In this document: piece by piece, positions 1-9,920 of the stretch | Layout: each line of letters begins with the position of its first letter | Numbering within the stretch: the stretch's first letter is position 1 | Assembly (NCBI RefSeq): GCF_003590645.1 | Contig: NZ_CP031834.1 | Location: 620,001-684,000 of the forward strand | Reading direction: 5' to 3' | Source: Mesorhizobium sp. DCY119 | GTDB taxonomy: Bacteria > Pseudomonadota > Alphaproteobacteria > Rhizobiales > Rhizobiaceae | Length of the DNA: 64,000 nt | Made by a program: the position numbers and the translations under genes | Notes under the pieces: model-generated | What the model saw: only the letters and a program-made list of their open reading frames with translations | The model's database searches: none | Told to the model about the DNA's origin: nothing

Positions 1-831
1 CTCGTCGGGGAACTGAAGGGCGTGGACGATGACATCCTGCGCTGCATGGCGCGCATTGCCCGGCTGGAAGCGGAGATGTCCGGGACAACGGAAATAAAGT
101 TTCCGCAGCCACCGCTCGGCAACAGCGAGAGCAGGGCTGCTGCGGAGATTTTCGGTCAGGAAAAGATCATCTTTTCGGCGCGCGCCAATGCGCTTGATCG
201 GCAGACGAAATCATTGTCGGAACTGCGCGATCTCCTGGACGCCGAAATCAACGTTCTCCAGGAAAAGATCAAGGGCGCCGATCTCAACATCAAGAGCGCG
301 GAAGACGAGCTCGTCGGCGTCAAGGTTCTCGTCGACAAGGGCGTGGCGATCGTCTCACGGCGGTCGGATCTCGAGCGTGCGCTTGCCGGGTTCCGCGCGG
401 ACCGCCTCGACCAGGTGACCGCGATCATGCGGGCCCGTCAGGGCATCACGGAGGCGACGCGCAGCCTGGAAGGTCTTCGCGACCAGCAGCAGACCGACGT
501 GGCCACCGAGCTGCAGAAGGAGCAGGCCAATCTGGACCAGCTCAGGTTGAAGCGGGACGTGGCCCAGAGGCTTCTGCTCGACACGCTGGCCTCGGCTTCG
601 AATGCACGCCGCCCCGGCGAGCCGACCCTTATCGAGTTCTCGGTGACAAGACAGGACGGCAGTGGAGAGCCAAAGCAAATCCAAGTGTCGGAGGCGACCA
701 CCCTCCTGCCGGGCGATGTGCTCAAGGTGATCTACAACAAACAGGCGCCGGCATCTTCCGAACCGGCCGCCGCCAGCCTCAATGCACCTTCGGCAAACGA
801 TACAAAATCGGAACAGGCAAGAAGCCAGTGA
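1..831 (+). CDS. ExoF-like polysaccharide export protein, 5'-truncated by window edge
   Basis: The reading frame is open from base 1, so the gene starts upstream of the window; 276 residues are visible. Residues about 10-190 are charged and rich in Glu, Gln, Arg and Leu with heptad character, consistent with a periplasmic coiled coil. The last 80 residues form a small beta-rich segment containing LLPGDVLKV, which resembles the end of rhizobial ExoF-type export proteins, where a polysaccharide-export/SLBB region is joined to a long coiled coil. It would help move polymer across the periplasm and outer membrane. It sits 88 bp before rfbA on the same strand, which supports a role in this polysaccharide locus. 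An HlyD-type adaptor is the main alternative, because the diagnostic N-terminus is missing. Confidence 0.6.
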   Translation, partial: LVGELKGVDDDILRCMARIARLEAEMSGTTEIKFPQPPLGNSESRAAAEIFGQEKIIFSARANALDRQTKSLSELRDLLDAEINVLQEKIKGADLNIKSAEDELVGVKVLVDKGVAIVSRRSDLERALAGFRADRLDQVTAIMRARQGITEATRSLEGLRDQQQTDVATELQKEQANLDQLRLKRDVAQRLLLDTLASASNARRPGEPTLIEFSVTRQDGSGEPKQIQVSEATTLLPGDVLKVIYNKQAPASSEPAAASLNAPSANDTKSEQARSQ

Positions 832-919
832 TCCGGGCGGATCATGGGTCAACGAAACAGCTTTCTTCGTCTTGAGGCAAGCAACGTCACAGAGGCGGGT
901 ACGTTAAGATGGGGGCGAG

Positions 920-1825
920 ATGAAGGGCATAATCCTGGCGGGAGGCAGCGGTACGCGGCTTTATCCCCTCACCATTGCGGTGTCGAAGCAGATACTGCCG
1001 ATCTACGACAAGCCGATGGTCTATTATCCATTGAGCGTCTTGATGCTGACCGGCATCCGAGAGATTCTGATCATCTCGACGCCACGTGATCTGCCCTGTT
1101 TCCAGGCGCTGCTGGGGGACGGTTCGGATTTCGGTCTCAAACTTTCCTATGCCGAGCAGGCGCATCCCAACGGGCTGGCGGAAGCCTTCATCATTGGCCG
1201 CGATTTCATCGGCGATGGCAATGTTGCGATGATCCTCGGCGACAACATCTTCTTCGGCCACGGTCTGCCGCGCATTTGCCAGCAAGCGGCGGCGAGAGAA
1301 AAGGGCGCTTCGGTCTTTGCCTATCACGTCGATGATCCGGAACGCTATGGCGTCGTCAGTTTCGAAAAATCCACAGGCAGAGCGCTGACGATCGAGGAGA
1401 AGCCGGTCAATCCGCGATCCAACTGGGCGGTTACCGGCCTCTATTTCTACGACAACGACGTGGTCAACATCGCCGCATCGATCAAGCCTTCGGAGCGTGG
1501 CGAACTCGAGATCACCACGGTCAACAACATCTATCTCCAGCGGGGTGAACTGAACGTCTGCCAGCTTGGCCGCGGCTATGCTTGGCTCGACACCGGCACC
1601 TATGACAGCCTGCACGATGCTTCGTCCTTCGTGCGTACCGTCGAGCGCCGCCAGGGTGTGCAGATAGCCTGCCCGGAGGAAATCGCGCTGGACATGGGTT
1701 GGCTCAGCCGGGAAGCGGTGTTGAAACGCGCCTGCCAGCTCGGAAAGACGTCTTATGCCTCTTACCTCCGGCGTCTGGTGGAGGATGACAACGGTAACGG
1801 TCTGGTCGAGGACAACGCGGCATGA
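920..1825 (+). CDS. rfbA: Glucose-1-phosphate thymidylyltransferase (RmlA)
   Basis: Makes dTDP-glucose from glucose-1-phosphate and dTTP, the first step of dTDP-L-rhamnose synthesis in the cytoplasm. The 301-residue length is normal for the family. The nucleotide-binding signature [11 protein letters not shown] lies at residues 8-18, followed by [11 protein letters not shown] at 23-33. The metal/sugar motif LGDNIFFG is near residue 110 and the EEKP motif near 160. A strong GGGGGCGAG ribosome site precedes the ATG. The stop overlaps the rfbC start (ATGA), which indicates translational coupling. Gene order here is A-C-B-D. Confidence 0.97.
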   Translation: MKGIILAGGSGTRLYPLTIAVSKQILPIYDKPMVYYPLSVLMLTGIREILIISTPRDLPCFQALLGDGSDFGLKLSYAEQAHPNGLAEAFIIGRDFIGDGNVAMILGDNIFFGHGLPRICQQAAAREKGASVFAYHVDDPERYGVVSFEKSTGRALTIEEKPVNPRSNWAVTGLYFYDNDVVNIAASIKPSERGELEITTVNNIYLQRGELNVCQLGRGYAWLDTGTYDSLHDASSFVRTVERRQGVQIACPEEIALDMGWLSREAVLKRACQLGKTSYASYLRRLVEDDNGNGLVEDNAA

Positions 1826-2379
1826 GCCTTGAGGTCAGACCGCTGGGGCTCGACGGCGTGCTGGAAATCCTGCCACGCCGGATCGGCGACGACCGCGGTT
1901 TCTTCTCCGAGACGTGGAATGCCGAGCGGCTCGGCGAGCACGGCGTACAGCTGAATTTCGTCCAGGATAACCATTCCTATTCGGCAGCCAAGGGCGTGCT
2001 GCGCGGGCTGCATTACCAGATGCCGCCCTATGCACAGGACAAGCTGGTGCGCGTGGTGAAGGGTGCGATACTGGATGTCGCCGTGGATATCCGCAGAGGC
2101 TCGCCGAGTTTCGCGAAATGGGTCGCCATCGAGATTTCCGCACGGGAGTGGAACCAGATACTGGTGCCGAAAGGCTTTGCCCACGGCTTCCTGACGCTCG
2201 AGCCGGACACCGAGGTCATCTACAAGGTGACCAGCCACTACTCCGCCGAGCATGATCGTTCGATCCGTTTCGACGATGCCGAGATCGGCATCGAATGGCC
2301 CCTGGCCGCATCCGAACTTCAACTGTCCGACAAAGACCGCAAGGCGCCAATGCTGAGGCATGCGGAGGTTTTCGCGTAG
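1822..2379 (+). CDS. rfbC: dTDP-4-dehydrorhamnose 3,5-epimerase (RmlC)
   Basis: Cupin enzyme that epimerises C3 and C5 of dTDP-4-keto-6-deoxyglucose, third step of dTDP-rhamnose synthesis. The 185-residue length is typical. The RGLHYQ motif at residues 61-66 carries the catalytic-base histidine (H64), and GFAHGF with a following conserved YKVTSHYS segment forms the rest of the active site. The start codon overlaps the rfbA stop, and rfbB begins 20 bp after its stop. Confidence 0.97.
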   Translation: MSLEVRPLGLDGVLEILPRRIGDDRGFFSETWNAERLGEHGVQLNFVQDNHSYSAAKGVLRGLHYQMPPYAQDKLVRVVKGAILDVAVDIRRGSPSFAKWVAIEISAREWNQILVPKGFAHGFLTLEPDTEVIYKVTSHYSAEHDRSIRFDDAEIGIEWPLAASELQLSDKDRKAPMLRHAEVFA

Positions 2380-2398
2380 TGAAACGAGGCGAGCGACC

Positions 2399-3466
2399 AT
2401 GAATATTCTCGTGACCGGCGGCGCCGGATTCATCGGCTCGGCACTCTGCCGCCATCTCGTGGCGGATCCGCGAAATCGCGTCGTCAATATCGACAAGCTC
2501 ACCTATGCCGGCAATCTCGCCTCGCTCCGGCAGATCGAGAACTTTCCAAATTATCGCTTCATCCAGGCCGATATCTGCAATGACGCGGTCGTGGCCGAAA
2601 TCCTGCGTGCCGAGCATATCGACCGCATCATCCATCTCGCCGCCGAGACGCATGTCGATCGCTCGATCGATGGCCCGGCAGCTTTCGTGGAGACGAATGT
2701 CGTAGGCACCTTCCGGCTGCTTCAGGCAACGCTCGCCTATTGGCGTGAGCTTCCGGCAAATGCGGTCGCGGATTTTCGTTTCCACCACGTTTCGACAGAT
2801 GAAGTGTTTGGCGACCTGCCATTCGATACCAGCCTGTTCACCGAGGAGACGCCCTACGCGCCGTCATCACCCTACTCGGCGTCGAAAGCCGCTTCCGATC
2901 ATCTGGTCCGCGCCTGGTATCATACCTTTGGCCTGCCGATCGTCGTCACCAACTGCTCAAACAATTACGGGCCGTTTCATTTCCCCGAAAAACTCATTCC
3001 GCTGGTGATCCTGAATGCGCTCGAGGAAAAGCCCCTGCCCGTCTACGGCAATGGCGGCAACGTCCGGGATTGGCTTCACGTCGAGGATCATGCGAGGGCT
3101 CTTGCCCTGGTTGCAACGAAGGGCAAGGTCGGCGAAAACTACAATATCGGCGGCAGGGCCGAACGCACCAATCTCAGCGTCGTCGAGACGATCTGCGATC
3201 TGCTGGACAGGAAGCGACCGCGCCGCAACGGCGCCTCCTACCGAAGCCTCATAACGTTCGTCTCCGATCGACCCGGCCACGACCGCCGCTATGCAATGGA
3301 CGCGGCAAAGATAGAGCGCGAACTGGGCTGGAGCCCGCAGGAAAACTTCGAGGCTGGCCTGTCGCGGACGATCGACTGGTATCTCGAAAATGCCTGGTGG
3401 TGGAAGCCGATCCGCGACGGCAGCTATGCCGGCGAGCGTCTCGGCCGTCTGGTGGCAGCGCAATGA
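2399..3466 (+). CDS. rfbB: dTDP-glucose 4,6-dehydratase (RmlB)
   Basis: Short-chain dehydrogenase-family enzyme converting dTDP-glucose to dTDP-4-keto-6-deoxyglucose, second step of the rhamnose pathway. The protein is 355 residues from ATG 2399, chosen because the Rossmann motif GGAGFIG then starts at residue 7; an in-frame ATG at 2360 lies inside rfbC. Catalytic STDEVFGD (Thr-Asp-Glu) and YSASKA (Tyr-Lys) motifs are present. The stop overlaps the rfbD start as ATGA (3463-3466). Confidence 0.97.
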   Translation: MNILVTGGAGFIGSALCRHLVADPRNRVVNIDKLTYAGNLASLRQIENFPNYRFIQADICNDAVVAEILRAEHIDRIIHLAAETHVDRSIDGPAAFVETNVVGTFRLLQATLAYWRELPANAVADFRFHHVSTDEVFGDLPFDTSLFTEETPYAPSSPYSASKAASDHLVRAWYHTFGLPIVVTNCSNNYGPFHFPEKLIPLVILNALEEKPLPVYGNGGNVRDWLHVEDHARALALVATKGKVGENYNIGGRAERTNLSVVETICDLLDRKRPRRNGASYRSLITFVSDRPGHDRRYAMDAAKIERELGWSPQENFEAGLSRTIDWYLENAWWWKPIRDGSYAGERLGRLVAAQ

Positions 3467-4380
3467 GAATCCTGGTCACCGGCACTCAGGGCCAAGTGGT
3501 CTGCAGCCTCGTTGAAAGAGCGGCGCAGATGCCGGACGTGGAACTGATCACGGTTGGCCGCCCCGAACTCGACCTGGCAAAGCCCCTGTCGGTGAGACGC
3601 GCGATTGCCGCCGCAAAGCCTGATCTGATCGTGTCGGCCGCTGCCTATACCGCCGTCGACCGTGCCGAGGACGAGCCGGAACTCGCCTATGTGGTCAACG
3701 CAATCGGGGCAGCAAGCGTTGCCGAGGCGGCGACGAGGATAGGCGTGCCGATCATCCATCTGTCGACGGACTATGTCTTTTCAGGCGACCGCGACCGACC
3801 TTACCGGGAAGATGACGACGCCGTCCCGAAGACCATCTACGGATACACCAAACTCGAGAGCGAGCATGCGATCGCGAGCGTTACGCCGCATCACATCATC
3901 CTGCGGACCAGTTGGGTCTACAGCCCGTTTGCTGCGAATTTCGTCAAGACGATGCTCAGGCTCGCTGGCGAGAGGGACGCTGTCTCCGTGGTTTCGGATC
4001 AGTGGGGAAACCCGACATCCGCTCTCGATATCGCCGATGCGATCCTGCGAATTGCCTCGCGCCCGATCAGAGAGAATTACGGCGTTTACCATTTGACGGG
4101 GACGGGTGAGATCAACTGGTCGGGCTTTGCCAGCCACATTTTCCGCACGAGCCGCATCGCCGGCGGGCCATTCGCGTCGGTGCGCGAGATTTCGAGCGCC
4201 GATTATCCGACAAAGGCCAAGCGTCCGCTGAACTCACGCCTTTCGACCGACAAGTTCGAAAGGACTTTCGGCTGGCGCGCGCCGGCCTGGCAGGACAGCG
4301 TCGATATGGTCGTAAAACGCCTGATCCCCGCAGGGCGGCATGACGAATTCAAACCCATGCGTCACGGAACCGGGGGCTGA
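3463..4380 (+). CDS. rfbD: dTDP-4-dehydrorhamnose reductase (RmlD)
   Basis: NAD(P)H-dependent reductase that finishes dTDP-L-rhamnose. It has 305 residues from ATG 3463. The N-terminal Rossmann motif reads GTQGQ, close to the family Gxx[11 protein letters not shown] and the YGYTKLESE catalytic Tyr-Lys segment are intact. The ATG overlaps the rfbB stop, and the Wzx-like flippase gene begins 9 bp after this gene. A long open frame starting at 3070 is only upstream read-through inside rfbB and was not used. Confidence 0.95.
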   Translation: MRILVTGTQGQVVCSLVERAAQMPDVELITVGRPELDLAKPLSVRRAIAAAKPDLIVSAAAYTAVDRAEDEPELAYVVNAIGAASVAEAATRIGVPIIHLSTDYVFSGDRDRPYREDDDAVPKTIYGYTKLESEHAIASVTPHHIILRTSWVYSPFAANFVKTMLRLAGERDAVSVVSDQWGNPTSALDIADAILRIASRPIRENYGVYHLTGTGEINWSGFASHIFRTSRIAGGPFASVREISSADYPTKAKRPLNSRLSTDKFERTFGWRAPAWQDSVDMVVKRLIPAGRHDEFKPMRHGTGG

Positions 4381-4389
4381 AGCAACTCG

Positions 4390-5898
4390 ATGGCTTTAAC
4401 TGCTGCATCCGGGTCCGGGCAATCCTACACCCAGATCCTGAAGTCGACGGCCCTGATCGGCGGCTCGTCCGTCGTCAACATCCTGTTTGCGATAATCCGC
4501 AACAAGGCCATGGCGGTGCTTCTCGGCCCAGGCGGTGTCGGGTTGATGGGGCTCTACAATTCCATAGCCGACCTAGCGCAGAATCTGGCCGGCCTCGGTA
4601 TCCAGGCCAGCGGCGTTCGCCAGATCGCCGAATCGGTAGGATCCGGTGAAGCCGACAGGATCGCTCGTACGGCCATTGTGCTGAGGCGGATATCCATCGT
4701 TCTGGGATTGGCCGGCGCGGCACTTCTTGCAGCCCTTTCCCTTCCGATCGCCGAGTTCACCTTCGGCGATAGCCAGCATACCGCGGGTGTCCTGCTGTTG
4801 TCGGTGGCGATCTTCTTTCGGCTCGTGTCGGCGGGACAAATCGCCCTGATACAGGGCATGCGGCAGATCGCAAACCTTGCCCGCATCAACATGTTTGCAG
4901 CTTTATGCAGCACGGTCATCAGCATACCGATGGTCTATTTCTTCGGCGAGCAGGGCATCGTGCCGTCGCTGGTTGCCACGGCCGGCATCACGATCCTTAC
5001 ATCATGGTGGTATGCACGTAAAATCCACATCAACGTGCAGACCATGTCGCTGCCGCAGATGAGCCAGGAGACAGCTGCCCTTCTGAAGCTGGGTTTTGTC
5101 TTCATGGTCAGCGGGTTTCTGACCGTAGGTGCTGCTTACGCGATCCGCATTATCGTGCTGCGGGAAGATGGTGTTGCGGCTGCGGGGTTGTATCAGGCGG
5201 CATGGGCTCTCGGCGGCCTCTATGCCGGGTTCATTCTGCAGGCCATGGGCACCGATTTCTATCCACGCCTGACAGCGGTTGCGGGCGATCACGCCGAATG
5301 CAACCGCCTCGTCAATGAGCAGGCGCAGATCAGCATGCTGCTCGCCGGCCCGGGCGTAGTTGCGACGCTCACGCTCGCGCCGCTGGTCATGAGGCTGCTT
5401 TACTCTCCTGAGTTCTATCCGGCCGTCGACCTGCTGCGCTGGATTTGCTTGGGCATGATGCTGCGTCTCGTCGCGTGGCCGATGGGGTTCATCGTGCTGG
5501 CGAAGGGAGCGCAGAAGATCTATTTCTGGACGGAGGTAGCGGCTGCAATCGTGCATGTCGGCCTTGCCTGGCTTCTGGTCACGAAGCTCGGCTTTATCGG
5601 TGCCGGCATGGCCTTTTTCGGGCTCTATGTCTGGCACAACATCCTGATCTACCTGATTGTGCGCCGACTAACCGATTTTCGCTGGTCGCGTGAAAATATC
5701 AAGCTCAGCCTGATCTTCCTGCCTGCCTCTGCCGTGGTTTTCGGTGCGTTCCAGCTCTTGCCGCTTTGGCAGGCGACCGCCCTGGGTGGCGTGATCGTGC
5801 TCGTCAGCGGGGTCTATTCGTTGCGGATGCTTTTGCGTCTGATGCCACCGGATTCGTTTCCGGCAGCGCTCCGGCCCTGGCTGCCAAAATCGGCCTGA
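4390..5898 (+). CDS. Wzx-type lipid-linked oligosaccharide flippase
   Basis: Integral inner-membrane protein of 502 residues with about 12 to 14 hydrophobic segments along its whole length and few charged loops. The N-terminal region (STALIGGSSVVNILFAIIRNK, then LLGPGGVGLMGLYNSI) closely matches O-antigen/ECA translocases of the polysaccharide-transporter family. It would move the undecaprenyl-diphosphate-linked repeat unit to the periplasmic face. It is last in the rfbACBD operon and is followed by a strong hairpin terminator, so rhamnose supply and export are co-transcribed. The exact substrate cannot be read from the sequence. Confidence 0.88.
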   Translation: MALTAASGSGQSYTQILKSTALIGGSSVVNILFAIIRNKAMAVLLGPGGVGLMGLYNSIADLAQNLAGLGIQASGVRQIAESVGSGEADRIARTAIVLRRISIVLGLAGAALLAALSLPIAEFTFGDSQHTAGVLLLSVAIFFRLVSAGQIALIQGMRQIANLARINMFAALCSTVISIPMVYFFGEQGIVPSLVATAGITILTSWWYARKIHINVQTMSLPQMSQETAALLKLGFVFMVSGFLTVGAAYAIRIIVLREDGVAAAGLYQAAWALGGLYAGFILQAMGTDFYPRLTAVAGDHAECNRLVNEQAQISMLLAGPGVVATLTLAPLVMRLLYSPEFYPAVDLLRWICLGMMLRLVAWPMGFIVLAKGAQKIYFWTEVAAAIVHVGLAWLLVTKLGFIGAGMAFFGLYVWHNILIYLIVRRLTDFRWSRENIKLSLIFLPASAVVFGAFQLLPLWQATALGGVIVLVSGVYSLRMLLRLMPPDSFPAALRPWLPKSA

Positions 5899-5902
5899 AC
5901 TG

Positions 5903-5935
5903 AAAAAGCCGCCGGCGATTGCCAGCGGCTTTTTT
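5903..5935. terminator. Bidirectional rho-independent terminator
   Basis: A-rich arm AAAAAGCCGC (5903-5912) pairs with GCGGCTTTTTT (5925-5935) around a 12-nt loop. It ends the rightward rfb-wzx operon and, read on the other strand, the leftward amino-sugar operon whose last stop is at 5963. Confidence 0.85.
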
Positions 5936-5962
5936 GCTCGGATCGATCTCGATAGGAGTCGG

Positions 5963-7132
5963 CTATTCCGCGGCCCGGATGCTGCTTGCACCGAGGCACT
6001 CGCGAATCGTGTCGACCACGGCGAGAAGCTCGGCGTCCATCATCTGCGCATAGAGCGGTAGAATGATGGTTCCGTTTTGTGCGGCGACGCTGTTCTGGAG
6101 GCTCGTGCCAAGGCGGTGTGTTTCGGGGGCTGCATAGGCTTCCTCGAGATGAATGTTCATCACGCCGCGCCTTGTCGAGACGCCCCTGTCGAGCAAGGCC
6201 TGCATGGCCGAGCGCTGACCGACCCAGTGCGGCAGCCTGATGCAGTAGCTCTGCCAATTGCTGCGCGCCCAGCTCGGCTCCAACGGCGTTTCGACGCCGG
6301 GTATATCCTTGAGAAGCTTGGTGTATGCGGCAGCAAGCTGCCTGCGTCGGGCCACGATCTCGGGAAGCCGCTTCAGCTGTTCGCGTCCGACGGCCGCCTG
6401 CATGTCCGTCATGCGGTAATTGTAGCCGATCTCGGGATAACTTTCGTAGATGACCTGACTGGAACCGTGGCGGACCGTATCTGGCACGCTCATGCCATGC
6501 TGGCGCCATAGCTTGAACTTCCGGTCATATTCCGGATTGGCGGTCGTCAGCATGCCGCCGTCGCCGGTGGTCACGACCTTGCGGGGATGAAAGGAAAAGC
6601 AGGCGATGTCGCCGTGCGGCTTGCCGATCTTTTCCCACTGGCCGTTCCAGAGAATTTCGCTGCCTGTCGCGCAGGCGGCGTCTTCGATGACCGGGATGGA
6701 ATAGCGCTTGCCGATCTCGACGATCTGGCGCAGGTCGCAAGGCATGCCGAGCTGGTGCACGCAAAGGATCGCCTTCGTATTGCGTGTGATCGCGCCTTCG
6801 ATCAGGTCCGGGTCGATGTTGAAGCCGTCTGCCTCTATATCGACGAAAACCGGAACGCCGCCGCAGTAGCGGATGGCGTTGGCGGTGGCGATAAAGGAAT
6901 GGCTGACGGTGAGCACCTCGTCGCCGGGACCGATATCCACGGCCCGCAGCGCCAGGTGAAGTGCCGTGGTGCAGTTCGATACCGCGCAGGCATGCGGCGC
7001 GCCGACAAGCTCGGCAAATTCCTGCTCGAAGGCCGCGACCTCGGGTCCCTGCGTTACCCAGCCGGACAGAATTACCCGACGAACCGCTTCGACTTCGCGT
7101 TCGTCGAGGATGGGCTTGGCAACCGGTATCAT
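5963..7132 (-). CDS. DegT/DnrJ/EryC1-family sugar aminotransferase (second copy)
   Basis: PLP-dependent aminotransferase of nucleotide keto-sugars, 389 residues from ATG 7132 (MIPVAKPILDE, the standard start of this family). The PLP-binding lysine lies in FSFHPRKVVTTGDGG, and the substrate/PLP loop NCTTALHLAL is present. The start overlaps the upstream epimerase stop as ATGA. It is the last gene of a six-gene operon (11456 to 5963). Paired with the adjacent epimerase/dehydratase it probably makes an amino sugar distinct from the WlbC-type product, but the keto-sugar substrate is not identifiable here. Confidence 0.9.
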   Translation of the reverse strand: MIPVAKPILDEREVEAVRRVILSGWVTQGPEVAAFEQEFAELVGAPHACAVSNCTTALHLALRAVDIGPGDEVLTVSHSFIATANAIRYCGGVPVFVDIEADGFNIDPDLIEGAITRNTKAILCVHQLGMPCDLRQIVEIGKRYSIPVIEDAACATGSEILWNGQWEKIGKPHGDIACFSFHPRKVVTTGDGGMLTTANPEYDRKFKLWRQHGMSVPDTVRHGSSQVIYESYPEIGYNYRMTDMQAAVGREQLKRLPEIVARRRQLAAAYTKLLKDIPGVETPLEPSWARSNWQSYCIRLPHWVGQRSAMQALLDRGVSTRRGVMNIHLEEAYAAPETHRLGTSLQNSVAAQNGTIILPLYAQMMDAELLAVVDTIRECLGASSIRAAE

Positions 7133-8103
7133 TCCGCTGCCTCCCGGGTCGCAGCACTTTCGGCCTGCCACCAAGCGACAAGACCGCGAAGACCGTCGTC
7201 GAGCGGGATCTGGGCCTCAAAGCCAATCATATCCCGCGCCTTGGTGATGTCGGCGAGCCGGCGCGGCACGGCATTGACCTTGCGTGCCGGTGCGTGCGTC
7301 GGCTCGATCGACGAGCCCATGATGCGGGTCAGCTTCTGCGCCAGTTCGAGCAGGCTGGTCTCCTCACCGCTTGCGACGTTGAACACCTCGTCGGTGACGT
7401 CGGACTTTGCCGCCAGGATGTTGGCGCGCGCGATGTCGGCGACATGGACGAAATCCATCGTCTGCGAGCCGTCGCCATGGATAAGCGGCGGCTGGCCGGC
7501 AGCCAGGCGCTCCATCCAGCGGATCAGAACCTCGGTGTAGACGCCATAGACGTCCATGCGCGGGCCGTAGACGTTGAAGTAGCGAAGCGCGACATAGTTC
7601 AGGCCGTACATATCGGCGAAGCTGCGCAGCAGCCCTTCATTGAAGGCCTTCGCCGCACCGTAGATCGTGCGGTTGTTGTAGGGGTGATGCGCCTCTGTCG
7701 TGGGAAAGCTTTCCGCCAGCCCGAGTACGGAGGCGGACGACGCCGCGACGACCTTGGACACCTTGGCATTGACCGCCGCTTCAAGCACGTCGAACGTGCC
7801 GCCGGCGAGAACGTCGAAGGCCAGTCGCGGCTCCTCGGCGCATTGGGTGATGCGGATCGCCGCCTGGTGGAAGACGATATCGACGCCGTCGAAGAGCTTT
7901 GCCAGCAAAGGCCGGTCGCGGATATCGCCTTCGACGATGGTGAGCGGAAAGGCATCCATCGCAACCTGAAGATTCTCCCGCCGGCCACGGACGAAATTGT
8001 CGAGAATGATGATCTCGCGCGGCTGTTCCTTGGCTACGAGATCGGCGATGTGGGATCCGATGAGCCCTGCCCCGCCTGTGATGAGAACGCGCTTATCTTT
8101 CAT
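7129..8103 (-). CDS. NAD-dependent nucleotide-sugar epimerase/dehydratase
   Basis: Extended short-chain dehydrogenase of 324 residues. The Rossmann motif ITGGAGLIGSH is at residues 8-18, a VVAASSASVLG segment supplies the catalytic serine region, and YGAAKAFNE supplies Tyr and Lys. Overall it resembles UDP-glucose/UDP-GlcNAc 4-epimerases and UDP-glucuronate-type decarboxylases. It starts 11 bp inside the upstream acyltransferase gene and ends overlapping the aminotransferase start, so all three are probably translated as a unit. The likely role is to provide a keto- or epimerised UDP-sugar for the aminotransferase at 5963. Confidence 0.88.
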   Translation of the reverse strand: MKDKRVLITGGAGLIGSHIADLVAKEQPREIIILDNFVRGRRENLQVAMDAFPLTIVEGDIRDRPLLAKLFDGVDIVFHQAAIRITQCAEEPRLAFDVLAGGTFDVLEAAVNAKVSKVVAASSASVLGLAESFPTTEAHHPYNNRTIYGAAKAFNEGLLRSFADMYGLNYVALRYFNVYGPRMDVYGVYTEVLIRWMERLAAGQPPLIHGDGSQTMDFVHVADIARANILAAKSDVTDEVFNVASGEETSLLELAQKLTRIMGSSIEPTHAPARKVNAVPRRLADITKARDMIGFEAQIPLDDGLRGLVAWWQAESAATREAAE

Positions 8104-8824
8104 GGATCGCCCCGTTGTTTTGTGACGCGGTTCGCGTCAGATCCGAATCCGTCCGCCAATGCAGGAATTTTGCAGGCACGCCGGCGACGACCGAGAAAGG
8201 TTCGACGTCGGACACCACGACGGCGCCGGCTCCGACGATCGCGCCTTTGCCGATGGTGACGCCGGGAAGGATGGTGGCGTTGGTGCCGATGTCGGCCCAT
8301 GCCTCTATGCGCACCGGCTTGATTTCGAGGTCTGTGCGCACGATCGGCACGTCCGCCGGCATGCCGGTATGGGCAGAACCAAGCACCTTGGCGCCGGGAC
8401 CGAAGCCGACATATTCTTCCATCACCAGATTGCGCGCATCGAGAAACGCTTGCGGGCCGATCCAAACATTGTTGCCGATCACGCAGGTGCCGTCATAGCG
8501 GCCCTGGATATTGGCCTGTGCGCCGACGAAGACGCCATTGCCGAACTCGAATGTCTCGGGGTGCTTGAACACCGCACCGCTGCCGACCTGAAGGCGGGCG
8601 CCGCAGCTACGTGAGAGCGCGCGCAAGACGGAGCGGCGCATCAGCGCGTCGACGAAGCCGTCGCCGGATGAAAACCGGCCGTAGAGTTCGACCAGCCCCG
8701 AAGCGCCATAGGATGTCTTCAGGGTGTCTGCCAGTTCGAGTTCGTAGGCGGGGTCGGCAAGGATTTCCTGCCGGCCATGAACCGCCTTGACGATACGGGC
8801 AGCGTGAGCGGGATCAAGCGACAT
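8093..8824 (-). CDS. Left-handed beta-helix (hexapeptide) acyltransferase
   Basis: 243-residue protein. Residues about 80-215 show repeated hexapeptide patterns (GNGVFVG, GNNVWIG, GKGAIVGAGAVV) typical of trimeric sugar O- or N-acetyltransferases, ending in the usual VVAGVPAKFLHW. An N-terminal helical segment of about 70 residues precedes the helix, as in maltose/galactoside acetyltransferase relatives. It overlaps the neighbouring genes on both sides by 11 bp. It probably acetylates a nucleotide sugar made by the same operon or the finished glycan; N- versus O-acetylation cannot be told. Confidence 0.85.
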   Translation of the reverse strand: MSLDPAHAARIVKAVHGRQEILADPAYELELADTLKTSYGASGLVELYGRFSSGDGFVDALMRRSVLRALSRSCGARLQVGSGAVFKHPETFEFGNGVFVGAQANIQGRYDGTCVIGNNVWIGPQAFLDARNLVMEEYVGFGPGAKVLGSAHTGMPADVPIVRTDLEIKPVRIEAWADIGTNATILPGVTIGKGAIVGAGAVVVSDVEPFSVVAGVPAKFLHWRTDSDLTRTASQNNGAIHER

Positions 8825-9920
8825 AGGCTTCCTGCTCCACAGCAGCGACCACCTGTTCTACCTGCCTCGATGTCATCTCGGGATAGATCGGCAGCGAGAG
8901 AACCTCACGCGCTGCGGCCTCTGATTCCGGGAATGCGCCTACCTTGTAGCCAAGGTCCGCATGTGCTTTCTGCAGATGGACGGGGATGGGATAGTGCAGT
9001 CCCGTCTGTACGCCTTCGGCCTGCAGGGCGCGCTGCAACCCGTCGCGATCGCGCGTCCGAACGGCATAGATGTGATAGACGTGGCGGCGATCCGCGAGCT
9101 CGGTGGGCGCAGTCACCTGCCTCGATCCAGCGAGCAGTGCCGAATAATGCCGTCCGTGGTCGCGACGCGCCTCGGTCCAGTCTTCAAGGTGCCGAAGCTT
9201 GACCCGCAGGATCGCGCCCTGGATGCCGTCCATGCGATAATTAAAACCCTTCAGCGTGTGGTGATAGCGCTGCTCCTGGCCCCAGTCGCGCAGCATGCGG
9301 ATCGTCTTGGCGTGCTCGTCGTCATTGGTGACGACGATGCCGCCCTCGCCGCAGGCACCCAGATTCTTGCCGGGATAGAAGCTGAAACAGCCCGACGTAC
9401 CGATGCTGCCGGCGCGCCTCTTCCTGTATTCGGCACCATGGGCCTGGCAGGCATCCTCGATGACCGGAATTCCGTAGCGGTCGGCGATCTCCATGATCGG
9501 CGCCATGTCGGCCATCTGGCCGTAGAGATGGACGGGAACGATGGCCTTGGTGCGCGCGGTGATCGCTGCTTCGAGCTTGGCCGGGTCCATCGTGAAGGTG
9601 GTCGGTTCGATGTCCACGAACACCGGCAGTGCGCCCGTGTAGCAGACAGCCGAAACGGAGGCGACGAAGGTGAAAGGCACGGTTATGACTTCATCGCCGG
9701 GACCGACGCCGGCCGCAAGCAGCGCCAGATGAAGCGCGCTCGTTCCGGTGTTGACGGCGATTGCGTGCTTTGCGTCGCAATAGGCGGCGAACTCACGCTC
9801 AAAAGCTGCAACTTCGTCGCCGAGAACATATTGGGCGGAAGCCAGCACGCCCAGGACGGCGGCATCCACCTCGCCCTTGATGCTCGCATACTGGGCCTTG
9901 AGATCGAGAAACGGGATCAT
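8814..9920 (-). CDS. WlbC/WbpE-like DegT-family aminotransferase
   Basis: PLP aminotransferase of 368 residues beginning MIPFLDLKAQYASIK, close in layout to WbpE/WlbC enzymes that aminate UDP-2-acetamido-3-keto-glucuronate. The PLP lysine is in CFSFYPGKNLGACGEGG, and NTGTSALHLALLAAGVGPGD forms the phosphate-binding part. It overlaps the WlbA-like oxidoreductase stop (ATGA at 9917-9920). With that oxidoreductase and the acetyltransferase at 10956 it completes the classical three-enzyme set for a 2,3-diacetamido-2,3-dideoxy uronic acid. The exact sugar is an inference from context. Confidence 0.88.
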   Translation of the reverse strand: MIPFLDLKAQYASIKGEVDAAVLGVLASAQYVLGDEVAAFEREFAAYCDAKHAIAVNTGTSALHLALLAAGVGPGDEVITVPFTFVASVSAVCYTGALPVFVDIEPTTFTMDPAKLEAAITARTKAIVPVHLYGQMADMAPIMEIADRYGIPVIEDACQAHGAEYRKRRAGSIGTSGCFSFYPGKNLGACGEGGIVVTNDDEHAKTIRMLRDWGQEQRYHHTLKGFNYRMDGIQGAILRVKLRHLEDWTEARRDHGRHYSALLAGSRQVTAPTELADRRHVYHIYAVRTRDRDGLQRALQAEGVQTGLHYPIPVHLQKAHADLGYKVGAFPESEAAAREVLSLPIYPEMTSRQVEQVVAAVEQEAYVA